Positions 52,291 to 61,667 are shown, counted from the first letter of the stretch. The stretch: DNA of 64,000 nucleotides from Fimbriimonas planktonicus (GCA_965234685.1 OZ248539.1:3100001-3164000); one strand, 5' to 3'. A program made the numbers and translations. The notes: generated from the letters alone by a model not told the origin.

Positions 52291-55191
52291 GTGAGTTTAG
52301 CGGCCCGTTTGCATCTCTTCGGGCCACTCCGAATTGAACACGCCGAGGGGACCCTTGCCCGGTTTCCAACTCGTCGAAGTGCGCTCATCCTGGCCCGCGC
52401 AGCAACCGCGCGCGACCGACGCATGGGCCGGGACGAACTTGCGGAAGAGTTGTGGCCCGACGAATATCTCGATGTAACGCGAGTCCGGCTACGGCAAGAG
52501 CTTCGGCGTCTCAGAGAATCGCTTGGTCCGTTTGGGCACATCATCGACGCGGACCGGCAATGGGTCTCATTGGTCGCAACGGACATTGCGGTGGATGTCT
52601 GGGAGTTCGATGCGGCGATGCGAAATGCTTCGATCGCCGAAGATTCGGAGCGCCGAATTCAGCAATATGATCTCGCGACAAAGCAGGTCACGGGTCCATT
52701 TTTGGCGGGCTACCTCGAACCGTGGACTCTCTCCGTTCGACAATCGTACGCCGAACGGGTTCGGCAAGCATGGCTGGCCCTGGCCGAAGCTCAAGAAGCG
52801 GGAGGCCTTCTGGATGAAGCCATCGAGTCGAGCCTCCAAGCTGTTCAACACGACCCGCTAGATGAAGATTCTCAACGGGCCCTTCTGCGGCGATTGGTCG
52901 CGCGGGGTAAGCACCCGAGGGCGCGTCAGGCCCTACAGAACTACGAAGAACTGCTGCAACGCGAGCTTGGTCGGCGACCAAGCGACGAACTGCGCTCCAT
53001 TCTGCGAGAAGCCCCCGCAGAGCGCGCGCCGGTCTCGGTTGCGGTAGTCAGTGAGCCGGTGTTGCGTCCGCCAACCACATTCGGGCGAGAAAGCGAACTC
53101 GCAACTGCCTTAGCTGCCCTCGAAAATCCGCAAGCCTGGGTGAACCTCATTGGGCCGATCGGCATTGGCAAATCCCACTTCGCGCGCGAGATTGCCTGGC
53201 ACTTCCGTCAGCAAACCGAGCTGCCGGTCGTGCAGGGGCTCGAGAGCAATACGCCTCAGGGTTCGCTGGTGCTACGGCTGGAAGAGCTGTCTCCCGAGCA
53301 ACTGGGCCACGCGGCGGAATCTGCTCGGCGTCTCGGGCATCGCCTTCTGACTGTCTCCCGCGCGAACGTAGGGCGAGATGATTTGAGCCCGATCTACCTC
53401 GGTCCATTGCCCATTCCCGCCTCGAACCAATCGCCAGCCGAGTTGCGCACCTACGCCTCGGTACAGCTTTTACTGTACGGACTTGACGCCTCGATTGTCG
53501 ATGCGTTCACCGAATCCGATTGGTCGGCGATTCGCATGATCGTCCAGAAGCTCGATGGCCTGCCGCTAGCGCTCCGGCTGTACGGTAGCCGGCTCCGAAT
53601 CCTGACCCCGAGCGAGATTCTGCAGCAATGGGACAAGGGATTCACGGAGTGGGTTCTCAAGGGTGGCTCGGGAGCGCACCGCGAACCGGGATTGGAAGCC
53701 GCCTGGCTGGGAATCCGCGCCGAACTTGACCCCGAGCTCCGCACCGCGATGGCCAGGTTAGCGTTTTTGCCCAACGGCACCAACCGCAGCTTGGCGGACC
53801 AGATTCTGGGTCCCGGCGCCCCGGAGCTTCTTGAATCGCTCGCCCGCCGCTGCTTGTTGCAAGTCGAAGCGACCAGCGCAGGGCGTAGATTCCGAGTGCT
53901 TGAACCCATCCGGGCCGCCATACGTGCAGCAGGGGACGCTTCCGAACTCGAAGCAGAAGAGACCGCAGTCTTGGAAGGGATCGCCACATGGGCATACCGC
54001 CTGAGCCGAGAGCAGACGGGACCCGAGCAAGCGGCGGCCTACGCGGAGATGGCCAAAGAGGCCGACCTACTCGACTGGGCCATTCGACGTGCGAATCAGG
54101 TTGCTCCTTCGATCGCTACCAAGTTTGTGGTCGGGATTTGGCGTTGGGGATGCGCCCAGGGCAATGCGGCCAAACTCGTCGAGCCCGTTCGAGTAGCGGT
54201 ACGACACGCGACCGAAACGGAAACGATCACTTTTGCGGAGGCTGCGCTCGGTCTGGCGCTCTTTCTTTCTCTCCTGCGAGAGGATGCAGAAGCGGATGAA
54301 GCCTTCGCCCGAGCCGAAAGAGCTTTTGCGGCGATTGGCGACGTTGGCGGTGTCGCATGGGTGCAGATGAACTGGTCTGCCCGAACCCTGGCCTTTACAA
54401 ATGTGGATCGCGCGATCGAACTCGCGCAAAGCGCGGCAGATACGTTCGACCGGCTAAATCAGCCCAACGGCCGGGACCTTGCCCGATCGGGAATCAGCAA
54501 CCTGCTCCTGAAAAAAGGCGAGGTTGCGAGCGCTGTTCAGATAGCCGAACAAGTCTTCGCGGCCAGGTTACGATCTCCAGACCTGGCGGAAATGTCGCGT
54601 AGCTATGCCGATCTTGCGCGGATTTATCTCGGAGCTGGCCGATCCGAAGCCGCACGTCCGCTTTTGCGCCAAGGGACGCAGCGGCTCCGGGAAATCGGTC
54701 TGCAGGACTTTCTGTGTGGCGCGCTTCTGGCCTACGCCGAAATTGAACCGAGCGAGTTCGAGACGATCATGCGTGAGGCGGACGAGATTGCCGAGCGCGG
54801 TGGCAATCGAAGCCTGCTGTGGGAAACCTATCGGGTTCGCGCATCTCATTCACATCGCACGGGTGATCTTGCCGGATTTCGAGCCGCGATCTCTAAGCTG
54901 TTCACCGGCTGCGCGCAGCTCAGCGACTTGTTCCTTGCCAACTCTTTTGAATTGTTCTCAACGTACGCGCGTGAAGCCAATCCGAGCCTCTCTCTTGCCG
55001 CCGAAGCAGCGGCGGCCCACTGGCGTGGAAAAGAATCCGATGGACCGGCGCATCCGGTCTGGTCCTCGCTCTGGACCTGCGACTCGAAAGACATGGCGTG
55101 TGCGATGGCAAACGCCGCCGCGGAAGAATTTGTTCGAGAACCGGCATTTGTCACGGAAATGTCCCGACGACTTGATAGCGTGGTGTTATGA
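52291..55191 (+). CDS. BTAD-AAA-TPR (SARP/AfsR-like) transcriptional regulator
   Basis: A 966-residue protein, GTG start. Residues 5-100 are an OmpR-like winged helix (LHLFGPLRIEHAEGT, RDELAEELWPDEYLD). Residues 105-255 are a bacterial transcriptional activation domain (ALLRRLVARGKHPRARQ, YEELLQRELGRRPSDEL). An NTPase domain has the P-loop GPIGIGKSH at about 286-294. The rest is TPR-like helical repeats. Such proteins are large ATP-dependent activators. It overlaps the globin gene by four bases. Confidence 0.9.
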   Translation: MSLAARLHLFGPLRIEHAEGTLARFPTRRSALILARAATARDRRMGRDELAEELWPDEYLDVTRVRLRQELRRLRESLGPFGHIIDADRQWVSLVATDIAVDVWEFDAAMRNASIAEDSERRIQQYDLATKQVTGPFLAGYLEPWTLSVRQSYAERVRQAWLALAEAQEAGGLLDEAIESSLQAVQHDPLDEDSQRALLRRLVARGKHPRARQALQNYEELLQRELGRRPSDELRSILREAPAERAPVSVAVVSEPVLRPPTTFGRESELATALAALENPQAWVNLIGPIGIGKSHFAREIAWHFRQQTELPVVQGLESNTPQGSLVLRLEELSPEQLGHAAESARRLGHRLLTVSRANVGRDDLSPIYLGPLPIPASNQSPAELRTYASVQLLLYGLDASIVDAFTESDWSAIRMIVQKLDGLPLALRLYGSRLRILTPSEILQQWDKGFTEWVLKGGSGAHREPGLEAAWLGIRAELDPELRTAMARLAFLPNGTNRSLADQILGPGAPELLESLARRCLLQVEATSAGRRFRVLEPIRAAIRAAGDASELEAEETAVLEGIATWAYRLSREQTGPEQAAAYAEMAKEADLLDWAIRRANQVAPSIATKFVVGIWRWGCAQGNAAKLVEPVRVAVRHATETETITFAEAALGLALFLSLLREDAEADEAFARAERAFAAIGDVGGVAWVQMNWSARTLAFTNVDRAIELAQSAADTFDRLNQPNGRDLARSGISNLLLKKGEVASAVQIAEQVFAARLRSPDLAEMSRSYADLARIYLGAGRSEAARPLLRQGTQRLREIGLQDFLCGALLAYAEIEPSEFETIMREADEIAERGGNRSLLWETYRVRASHSHRTGDLAGFRAAISKLFTGCAQLSDLFLANSFELFSTYAREANPSLSLAAEAAAAHWRGKESDGPAHPVWSSLWTCDSKDMACAMANAAAEEFVREPAFVTEMSRRLDSVVL

Positions 55192-55586
55192 CCTCGAATC
55201 AGATTCGCGAGTTAAACCGTTCGGTGACCCTTCTCGGCGCACCCGAGTCGGATTTTGCCGAGCGATTCTATTCCGCGCTCTTTGCCGCACTGCCGGAAAC
55301 CCGGCCGATGTTTGGCACCGACATGACGAGGCAGAAAGCTCGCCTTATGGAGATGCTGAGTTTTCTCGTGGAGCAGATCGAACACCCGGAGATTCTGGAG
55401 CCAATGCTCTCCGGGCTCGGAAAGCGGCACGAGGCGTACGGCGTGAAGCCGGACCATTACGCACCGATGGGGCAGGTTCTGTTGACCGAAATGGCGCTCA
55501 CCCTTGGCGAGCAATGGACACCAGAAGTGGAAACCGCCTGGAAAGCAGCCTTCCAGGCGATTGTCGATGGCATGAGCGTTGGATAG
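55188..55586 (+). CDS. Bacterial single-domain globin
   Basis: A 132-residue globin. Helix A-B segment LGAPESDFAERFYSALFAAL, CD region FGTDMTRQK, and the proximal haem His in GKRHEAYGVKPDHYAPMGQ near 84, the same spacing as in flavohaemoglobins and Vitreoscilla globin. No reductase domain. Translationally coupled to the regulator before it, so it could serve as an oxygen or NO sensor or scavenger for that regulator; that link is inference. Confidence 0.9.
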   Translation: MTSNQIRELNRSVTLLGAPESDFAERFYSALFAALPETRPMFGTDMTRQKARLMEMLSFLVEQIEHPEILEPMLSGLGKRHEAYGVKPDHYAPMGQVLLTEMALTLGEQWTPEVETAWKAAFQAIVDGMSVG

Positions 55587-55592
55587 ACGCCG

Positions 55593-56501
55593 TTAAGGCT
55601 GTGCCGGCAGGATCAGCCGACCAATGGAGATCGGTCTTGCCGTTTGGGTCTGGCCGCTGTTGCTCATGATGTTCGTGTACGACTTACTAAACGAAGCCGT
55701 CGTAAACTTCCAGGCATATCCCTGAATGGCGTTGGTCGTGTCTGTGATCACAAAGAGCGTCCCAACTCCGGCACCCTTGGCCGAGTGCGTCGCACCAGAT
55801 TTTAAGGTGATCCTGCGGCTATCGGCACGGTCATACGTGTCGTCGTGGGGCGAAGAAGTGCTGTCGACGATCCCGAACGACCAAACTCGGTACACCTTGC
55901 TTTCAACCGCATCGGCTTGCGTCGTGAAGAAGCCGTTGTTGCTTCGAACGATCATCGTGTGACCGCTATTGACGTCACTGTCGGGATCCGTCTTGTAGTC
56001 GATCACCATGATGTCGCCTTTTGTCACGGTCGCAATGTCGGTGACTTGCGTGAATCCGATGTTGTTTTGAATCAGCTTTGCGTACTGTCGGCTGTTTGGG
56101 CTGTTCGTTGCCGTTTCGCCAGGAATGCTGTACTGCGTCCAATCCCAGTTGTAGGCAACTCCTAGCATCCGCGTGACGAAGTTTCCGCAGACCGTATTGT
56201 TTTTGTAATAGGTCGCGTACACCGGCTTGTCTTTGGTGTAGATCGAGGTTCCGAACTCAACGACGGTGTTTGCCCAACTGGCCCCGTATCGATTGTGGGA
56301 GACGTATGCTCCGTTCACCTGCTCGCCCAGGTGGCCATAGTAGGTTTGTTCGTAGATCCCGAGCGCCATCTGTTCGGCGCGGAACAAGTGCTGGGGAGCT
56401 TTTGGGGTGAAGGAAAACTGGGCGTGGGCACCCGACGCAAGTGCCATTGCTACGCCGGAAATGAACAGAGCACGAGCAACGAGGATTTGCGAATTTTTCA
56501 T
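55593..56501 (-). CDS. Secreted cysteine-peptidase-like (CHAP/NlpC fold) protein
   Basis: A 302-residue exported protein; ATG at 56501 gives a clean signal peptide (ARALFISGVAMALASGAHAQ). A papain-like site is suggested by the Cys in NTVCGNFVTRML near 105 and the His in VNSGHTMIV near 183. CHAP or NlpC/P60 domains cut peptidoglycan peptides. The C-terminal 90 residues are beta-rich and unassigned. It is divergent from a muramidase gene, which fits a cell-wall role. Confidence 0.62.
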   Translation of the reverse strand: MKNSQILVARALFISGVAMALASGAHAQFSFTPKAPQHLFRAEQMALGIYEQTYYGHLGEQVNGAYVSHNRYGASWANTVVEFGTSIYTKDKPVYATYYKNNTVCGNFVTRMLGVAYNWDWTQYSIPGETATNSPNSRQYAKLIQNNIGFTQVTDIATVTKGDIMVIDYKTDPDSDVNSGHTMIVRSNNGFFTTQADAVESKVYRVWSFGIVDSTSSPHDDTYDRADSRRITLKSGATHSAKGAGVGTLFVITDTTNAIQGYAWKFTTASFSKSYTNIMSNSGQTQTARPISIGRLILPAQP

Positions 56502-56620
56502 GGTTTCTCTTCTCGCTCTCTTTGAGCGATGAATACATGATTCCAACCGTCCCGAAACATCTCCGTGACGTTGCCGTGACAAATTCTTTCGGCGGTCGTT
56601 CCGGAGAGTAAAGTTCAGCG

Positions 56621-57871
56621 GTGATCGCAACCGGACTTGATCAGCTTGTCGCCTCGGACTTCGCGAAACTGCGTGGAAAGCGGATCGGCGTCGTGTGCAA
56701 CCAAGCGACCATCGATGTGAACGCAGATCACATTCTGGATTTGCTCTTGCCGCTCCATCGATCCGGTTTTCTCACGATCGCGGCAGTCTTCGGGCCCGAG
56801 CATGGGCTCTATGGGCACACCCAAGACAACATGATCGAGTGGGAAGGTTTGCCCGATTCGCGGACCGGACTCGTGATCCATTCGCTCTATGGCAATCATC
56901 GAAAGCCGACCCCCGAAATGCTCACCGGTGTCGAGCTGTTGGTTGCAGATATCCCCGACATTGGCAGCCGGTACTACACCTTCGTCTGGACGATCTGTCA
57001 TTGCATGGAGGCTTGCTCCGAGCTGGGGATTCCGATGCTGCTGCTGGATCGTCCCAATCCAATCGGTGGCACTCAGGTGGAAGGGCCGGTTTTGGACATG
57101 GCGTATTCGAGTTTTGTTGGGCTGTACTCGGTCCCAACTCGCCATGGACTCACCGCAGGAGAGGTGCTTCGCTACGTCAATGCCCGCTACTTGTCGGGTC
57201 GAGCTGAACTTGAAATCGTGGAAGTCCAGGGTTGGCACCGGGATCAGTATTTCGATACGCTCGACTATCCGTGGGCAATGCCAAGCCCAAACATGCCCAC
57301 CGTCGAAACGGCGGTTGTTTATCCCGGTGGTTGCCTTTTGGAGGCCACAAACCTAAGCGAGGGCCGCGGTACAACCCGACCCTTTGAAACCTTTGGCGCG
57401 CCGTTCTTGGACGGTTGGAAGCTGGCGGAAGATCTCAACGGGCTTGGTTTGGAAGGTGTGAAGTTCCGCCCGATCCAGTTCGAACCAACTTTCAACAAGC
57501 ACGCCAAAAAGCTGTGCGAGGGATGTTTTGTCCATGTCACGGATCGCTTAACGTTTCGTCCGGTGTTGACCTACATTGCGATTCTTCAAGCCTGTATTCG
57601 TCAGACCGGCCTTGTCGATTCCAGCAAAGTTGAACGCCCAAGCATGTTTGAAGCGGCGTCGGCGGAGACTCAACTGAGCGGATTCTCTTGGAAACAGCCA
57701 CCGTACGAATACGTTCACGATCGAATGCCAATCGACATTCTCGCGGGTAATGACTGGCTTCGTAATGTCATCGAAAGCCAAACCTCACTTGCAGAAATCA
57801 CCGGTCGGATGGAACATGAAGTTCTAGAGTTTGCTGGCTTCCGGGAACAAGCTCGACTCTACGAAGAATAG
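56621..57871 (+). CDS. DUF1343 exo-beta-N-acetylmuramidase (NamZ-like)
   Basis: A 416-residue protein of the DUF1343 family, GTG start. Conserved blocks: VFGPEHGLYGHTQD near 62, VADIPDIGSRYYTFVWT near 110, LLDRPNPIGG, PSPNMPTVETA and TNLSEGRGTTRPFE near 247. NamZ (GH171) releases MurNAc from non-reducing ends of peptidoglycan fragments. No signal peptide is visible, so it may act in the cytoplasm on recovered muropeptides. The NanE-NanK fusion at 7.9-9.3 kb could handle related amino sugars. Confidence 0.93.
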   Translation: MIATGLDQLVASDFAKLRGKRIGVVCNQATIDVNADHILDLLLPLHRSGFLTIAAVFGPEHGLYGHTQDNMIEWEGLPDSRTGLVIHSLYGNHRKPTPEMLTGVELLVADIPDIGSRYYTFVWTICHCMEACSELGIPMLLLDRPNPIGGTQVEGPVLDMAYSSFVGLYSVPTRHGLTAGEVLRYVNARYLSGRAELEIVEVQGWHRDQYFDTLDYPWAMPSPNMPTVETAVVYPGGCLLEATNLSEGRGTTRPFETFGAPFLDGWKLAEDLNGLGLEGVKFRPIQFEPTFNKHAKKLCEGCFVHVTDRLTFRPVLTYIAILQACIRQTGLVDSSKVERPSMFEAASAETQLSGFSWKQPPYEYVHDRMPIDILAGNDWLRNVIESQTSLAEITGRMEHEVLEFAGFREQARLYEE

Positions 57872-57955
57872 GAGGGGGCAGAATGGCGCACGTGCCTGAC
57901 GCGACCTTGACGGGGCACCAAGTCCGGACTAGACTTTTTGCGGCCCAATAACATT

Positions 57956-57965
57956 TTGTTAACAA
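57956..57965. promoter_or_regulatory. TTGTTAACAA box upstream of module 1
   Basis: A perfect 10-bp palindrome 47 bases before the prepilin ATG. An identical box precedes module 3 (60640-60649), and TTAACAA precedes module 2 (59330-59336). Confidence 0.5.
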
Positions 57966-58012
57966 AAAAAGGGCAAAATTTCATTGTTCGGTTTGAACGA
58001 AGAGCGTCTCTC

Positions 58013-58987
58013 ATGAAAAAAGCATTCACCCTTATCGAGCTCCTAGTCGTGATCGCGATTATTGCGATCCTAGCGGCGATCTTGTTCCCTGTATTCGCAC
58101 AAGCCAAGCTTGCGGCGAAGAAGACCGCTGCACTTTCGAACCAGAAGCAGATCGGTCTCGGCATCATCCTCTACACCACCGACTACGACGACCTGTATCC
58201 GCGAAACGACGATTGCGTTGCTGGTAGCTCGCTGAACCCAGCTCTGAACCTCAACGACTTTCCGGCGAACGGCATCGGTGTTGGCTGCACCACCGGTAAC
58301 TTCAAGTACCGACGAAACGCTTTCTCTTGGCAGAAGTGGGTTTTCCCGTACATCAAGAACGTTCCTCTCTTCGAGCACCCACTTCGCGTTAAGGACAGCG
58401 CAAACTGGAACAACAACGGCCAGATCGTTGGCGGTTTTGCACTGAACACATCGGTTACCGGACAGTTGGACACCTACAACCGAACGCCGACCTTCTCGCG
58501 ACAGGTTCGAAACAGCTGGCTTGGCGGTTCCACCACCTCGGTTCCATCGCCATCCGAGACATTGATCATGCTGGAAGTTCCAAACTCCGGCGTTCCAATG
58601 CTTCCAGGCGGATCGGTCGACTCCCAGGGAATCACCCCAACCGTCACGATCTACCCAGCAGCAATCCGGGAATTCTGGCGCTATAAGCTCATGAAGGGCA
58701 CAATCGCTGACTGCATCGCAGGAACCAGCGGAACCGAGCCAGACTCAGCAAAGATCGCTTCGGGCGGAGTCACCGTTGGCTTCACTGACGGCAGCGCGAA
58801 GTTCCTTAATGCTGGAAACTTCCTCGGCCGAACCCCTTCGAAGCTCGAGTACTTGGGCGTGACGGGTAGCCACACCGCAGGCTGGACCTTCCAGGACGAC
58901 TGCCGATACCTGACCTCGGGCAACCTTGGCTTCGTGCAGCCGAACTTGAACATCAACTACCCAATGTGGGGACTGGTAGCGAACTAG
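58013..58987 (+). CDS. Prepilin-like secreted protein, module 1
   Basis: A 324-residue protein. It starts with the class III prepilin signal KKAFTLIELLVVIAIIAILA, cleaved before Phe with Glu at +5. After the N-terminal helix come SNQKQIGLGIILYTTDYDDLYP and an internal FSWQKWVFPYIKNV. The C-terminal VGFTDGSAK is the degenerate form of the H-x9-DG type motif (His replaced by Ser). The end is NLNINYPMWGLV. It would be processed by a prepilin peptidase and exported as a pseudopilin or surface protein. The stop codon overlaps the start of a tiny lipoprotein gene. Confidence 0.92.
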   Translation: MKKAFTLIELLVVIAIIAILAAILFPVFAQAKLAAKKTAALSNQKQIGLGIILYTTDYDDLYPRNDDCVAGSSLNPALNLNDFPANGIGVGCTTGNFKYRRNAFSWQKWVFPYIKNVPLFEHPLRVKDSANWNNNGQIVGGFALNTSVTGQLDTYNRTPTFSRQVRNSWLGGSTTSVPSPSETLIMLEVPNSGVPMLPGGSVDSQGITPTVTIYPAAIREFWRYKLMKGTIADCIAGTSGTEPDSAKIASGGVTVGFTDGSAKFLNAGNFLGRTPSKLEYLGVTGSHTAGWTFQDDCRYLTSGNLGFVQPNLNINYPMWGLVAN

Positions 58988-59208
58988 TGCAGAAGCTTGG
59001 ACTTTTGCTTTTGGGCGTTATTGCACTCTGTAGCCTCGGTTGCTCACCAACCGAGGTGACGGAAGCTGATTCACAAAAGATGAAGCAGGAGTTCTCTCAG
59101 GAGAACTACGAAAAGGCCATGAAAGCCGCCGGGAAAGAGAAAGAGCTCGAAGAGCAGAAAGCTCGGGAAGCCGCTCGCAACGACGGTCAGGTCGAAGGGC
59201 AACAGTAA
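58987..59208 (+). CDS. Tiny lipoprotein of module 1
   Basis: A 73-residue protein with GTG at 58987 overlapping the prepilin stop by one base. Signal with lipobox CSLGC near 15-19, then a highly charged Lys/Glu/Ala helix (QENYEKAMKAAGKEKELEEQ). Likely an outer- or inner-membrane lipoprotein of unknown function; similar proteins follow modules 2 and 3. Confidence 0.8.
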   Translation: MQKLGLLLLGVIALCSLGCSPTEVTEADSQKMKQEFSQENYEKAMKAAGKEKELEEQKAREAARNDGQVEGQQ

Positions 59209-59230
59209 TCCAGTCGCGAAATAGCGCAAA

Positions 59231-59267
59231 GGGCGACCACGGAGAATCCCGTGGTCGCCCTTTTTTT
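59231..59267 (+). terminator. Terminator of module 1
   Basis: GGGCGACCACGG, loop, CCGTGGTCGCCC (12-bp perfect stem), then seven T. Confidence 0.95.
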
Positions 59268-59292
59268 CGGCTGGCAAAACTACGGTGATATT

Positions 59293-59319
59293 AGGTTCTT
59301 TTGCAATTCCAAAGAACCT
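59293..59319. promoter_or_regulatory. Inverted repeat upstream of module 2
   Basis: AGGTTCTTT, 9-base loop, AAAGAACCT: perfect 9-bp arms, about 95 bases before the module 2 ATG. Candidate operator. Confidence 0.5.
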
Positions 59320-59411
59320 TAAAACATTCTTAACAATTTGTCCTTAAACTATTGATGGACGGTGGGTGTTGAGGTCGTTCGGGATTTTGGGCACCTGCAG
59401 GAACGGACATC

Positions 59412-60386
59412 ATGAAAAAGGCATTTACCCTGATTGAGCTCCTCGTCGTCATCGCGATCATCGCGATTCTCGCGGCAATTCTCTTCCCAGTTTTCGCTCA
59501 GGCGAAGGCCGCCGCGAAGCGAACTTCCTCGCTTTCCAACCAGAAGCAGATCACGACGAGTATGTTCCTGTACACCAGCGACTACGATGACGTCTATGCT
59601 CGAAACGACGAGTGCGTGCTCTTCAGCTCGCTGAATCCAGCGCTGAAGACTGCGGCGCTCAACTCGGCCGCCGGTCAGGGATGCACGCCAGATGGATCGA
59701 CTCAGTTCTACAACCGGTTGAACCACTTCAGCTGGCCAAAGTGGGTTATGCCATACGTTAAGAACGTTGACATGTTCTTCAACCCAGTTAAGGGTCGAGT
59801 CACCGGTGCAACCTTCGGTTGTCCAAACGGCGCTTGGGAATCTTGCGGTCAGATGTTCGGCAGCTACGCAATCAACCTTGCGATCACCGGATCGTTGAAC
59901 ACCTATGACGAAGCCGTGATCGGTGCTAGCTCCCGAATCTATCGAAACAGCTGGACCGGTGGAACTCAGACTGCACTCGTACAGCCTGCTTCCACGATGC
60001 TCTTCTGGGTCACTTCGAACCCAACGACTTCGGTCCTTCCAAACGGATTCCTGGATGCTGAGTTCACCAACCGAACCGCAACCGTTTACCCAGCAGTTGT
60101 TCGAGAGCACTTGATCAACGACCTTTACGACGGAACCAACGACGGAACGGTCGCTGGTAAGAAGATCATCGAAGCTCGAACCGAAAACGGTGGATTCACG
60201 ATTGGCTACGCCGATGGCCACGCGAAGTACATGAAGGCCGAAGCCATGATCGGCGCAACGCCGACCATCGCCGAGTACTCGCCAGGAATGAGCTCGACGG
60301 CTGCCGGACTCGCCGGTTCGACCCAGCGACTCGGTGCAGCGGTCAACCTCAACGTCAACTACCCACTTTGGGGCCTCGGACAGTGA
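59412..60386 (+). CDS. Prepilin-like secreted protein, module 2
   Basis: A 324-residue paralogue of the module 1 and 3 proteins, same length as module 1. Prepilin signal KKAFTLIELLVVIAIIAILA, then QKQITTSMFLYTSDYDDVYA, FSWPKWVMPYVKNV, C-terminal IGYADGHAKYM (intact His) and NLNVNYPLWGLGQ. It is followed, in a four-base overlap, by a lipoprotein gene. Almost all arginines use CGA. Confidence 0.92.
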   Translation: MKKAFTLIELLVVIAIIAILAAILFPVFAQAKAAAKRTSSLSNQKQITTSMFLYTSDYDDVYARNDECVLFSSLNPALKTAALNSAAGQGCTPDGSTQFYNRLNHFSWPKWVMPYVKNVDMFFNPVKGRVTGATFGCPNGAWESCGQMFGSYAINLAITGSLNTYDEAVIGASSRIYRNSWTGGTQTALVQPASTMLFWVTSNPTTSVLPNGFLDAEFTNRTATVYPAVVREHLINDLYDGTNDGTVAGKKIIEARTENGGFTIGYADGHAKYMKAEAMIGATPTIAEYSPGMSSTAAGLAGSTQRLGAAVNLNVNYPLWGLGQ

Positions 60387-60535
60387 GACGACTTGCGATC
60401 TTTCTAGCGCTCGGAATCATCAGCGCCGCTGTATTGAGCGGTTGCGGCGAACCGACCCAAAAGGAAGCGCAAGACTCTCAAGCCGCGATCGAAAAAGAGC
60501 GAAAAGAAACCGGCGACGATAAGAACGCCTACTGA
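60383..60535 (+). CDS. Tiny lipoprotein of module 2
   Basis: A 50-residue protein with GTG at 60383 overlapping the prepilin stop (GTGA). Signal RRLAIFLALGIISAAV, lipobox LSGC, then EPTQKEAQDSQAAIEKERKE, a charged tail like that of its counterparts. Real by position and by the conserved plan rather than by sequence similarity. Confidence 0.78.
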   Translation: MRRLAIFLALGIISAAVLSGCGEPTQKEAQDSQAAIEKERKETGDDKNAY

Positions 60536-60546
60536 TACATAAAGTT

Positions 60547-60580
60547 GGGCCAAGGTGGTTTCGAGCCTTGGCCCGGTTTT
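60547..60580 (+). terminator. Terminator of module 2
   Basis: GGGCCAAGG, 10-base loop, CCTTGGCCC, GG, TTTT: 9-bp perfect stem. The T-run is short. Confidence 0.85.
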
Positions 60581-60639
60581 AGATTTTGCCTGTTGGCAAC
60601 GACGGGCAAAATTTGACCTCCGTTTCAAAAATTTCCGAA

Positions 60640-60703
60640 TTGTTAACAAAGTCTTAACAATTCCTTCTCATAATTTTGTTGAGGTCGCGAAACTAAGTTT
60701 CGC
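60640..60703. promoter_or_regulatory. Upstream control region of module 3
   Basis: TTGTTAACAA palindrome at 60640-60649 and, further on, the dyad GCGAAACT-A-AGTTTCGC (60687-60703), 13 bases before the ATG. GTTGAGGTCG just before the dyad is also found before module 2 (about 59367). Confidence 0.5.
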
Positions 60704-60716
60704 ATCCAACAAACTC

Positions 60717-61667
60717 ATGAAAAAGGCATTTACCCTCATTGAGCTGCTCGTAGTTATCGCGATCATCGCGATCCTCGCAGCTATCCTTTTCCCGGTTTTC
60801 GCACAGGCTAAGGCTGCTGCAAAGAAGACTGCTGCTCTCTCGAACCAGAAGCAGATCTCGACCAGCATGTTCTTGTACACCAGCGACTACGACGATATCT
60901 ATCCTCGAAATGACGATTGTATCGCTCGATCCGCGCTCAACCCAGCCCTCAATGCAGCTAGCTATACGCCTTCGAACGGCGACGGCTGCTCGGGTGCAGG
61001 TCCGTACCCATACCGAATGAACCACTACTCTTGGCAGAAGTGGGTGTTGCCTTACACCAAGAACGTAGGCCTCTTCGAGCACCCAGGTCGAACCAAGATT
61101 GACGCCGGTACGCCTCGACAGTGGAGCGACAACGGTCAGATCATGGGTGGCTTCGCGCTCAACCTCGGTATCACCGGTGCCGTTAACACCTACAACCGAT
61201 CGCTGACCGCTTCCGGACGACTTCGAAACTCCATCTTCGGTGGCAGCCAGAACGCTCTTCCAGCCGTTGCAGACGCAATGCTGTTGTTCGAATTCAGCAA
61301 CCCGCTCATCAACTACGCGCCAGTCGTTCTTCGAGCCGATCAGAGCTCGGCATCTGAGCAGACCGTTTACCCAGCCGCTATCCGAGAATTCTGGGCAGCG
61401 AACTTCTTCGTCACCGATGCTAGCTGCGTCAACACCGGTCGAATCGACTCCAGCCGAGTCTTCGCCGAGAGCATCGTTGTCGGATACGCCGACGGCCACG
61501 CGAAGAGCATCAAGCCACAGGCATTCCTTGGCAACACGCCAACCGCCGCTGAGTACGGTGTGACCCTCAACGCTTCGCAGCAGTGCGGAATTTCGAGCGG
61601 CACGATCTCCGGTCAGCCAACGCCGATCACCAACCTTAACTATCCGTTCTGGGGCCTCCAGAACTGA
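60717..61667 (+). CDS. Prepilin-like secreted protein, module 3
   Basis: A 316-residue paralogue: same prepilin signal, QKQISTSMFLYTSDYDDIYP, YSWQKWVLPYTKNV, VVGYADGHAKSIK and the end NLNYPFWGLQN. It lies head-to-tail after module 2. The TGA stop overlaps the ATG of the following lipoprotein gene. Confidence 0.92.
   Translation: MKKAFTLIELLVVIAIIAILAAILFPVFAQAKAAAKKTAALSNQKQISTSMFLYTSDYDDIYPRNDDCIARSALNPALNAASYTPSNGDGCSGAGPYPYRMNHYSWQKWVLPYTKNVGLFEHPGRTKIDAGTPRQWSDNGQIMGGFALNLGITGAVNTYNRSLTASGRLRNSIFGGSQNALPAVADAMLLFEFSNPLINYAPVVLRADQSSASEQTVYPAAIREFWAANFFVTDASCVNTGRIDSSRVFAESIVVGYADGHAKSIKPQAFLGNTPTAAEYGVTLNASQQCGISSGTISGQPTPITNLNYPFWGLQN

Noticed and set aside
54605..55669. 354-codon plus-strand frame across the regulator-globin junction
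   Set aside because: Out of frame with both real genes; composition unlike a protein.
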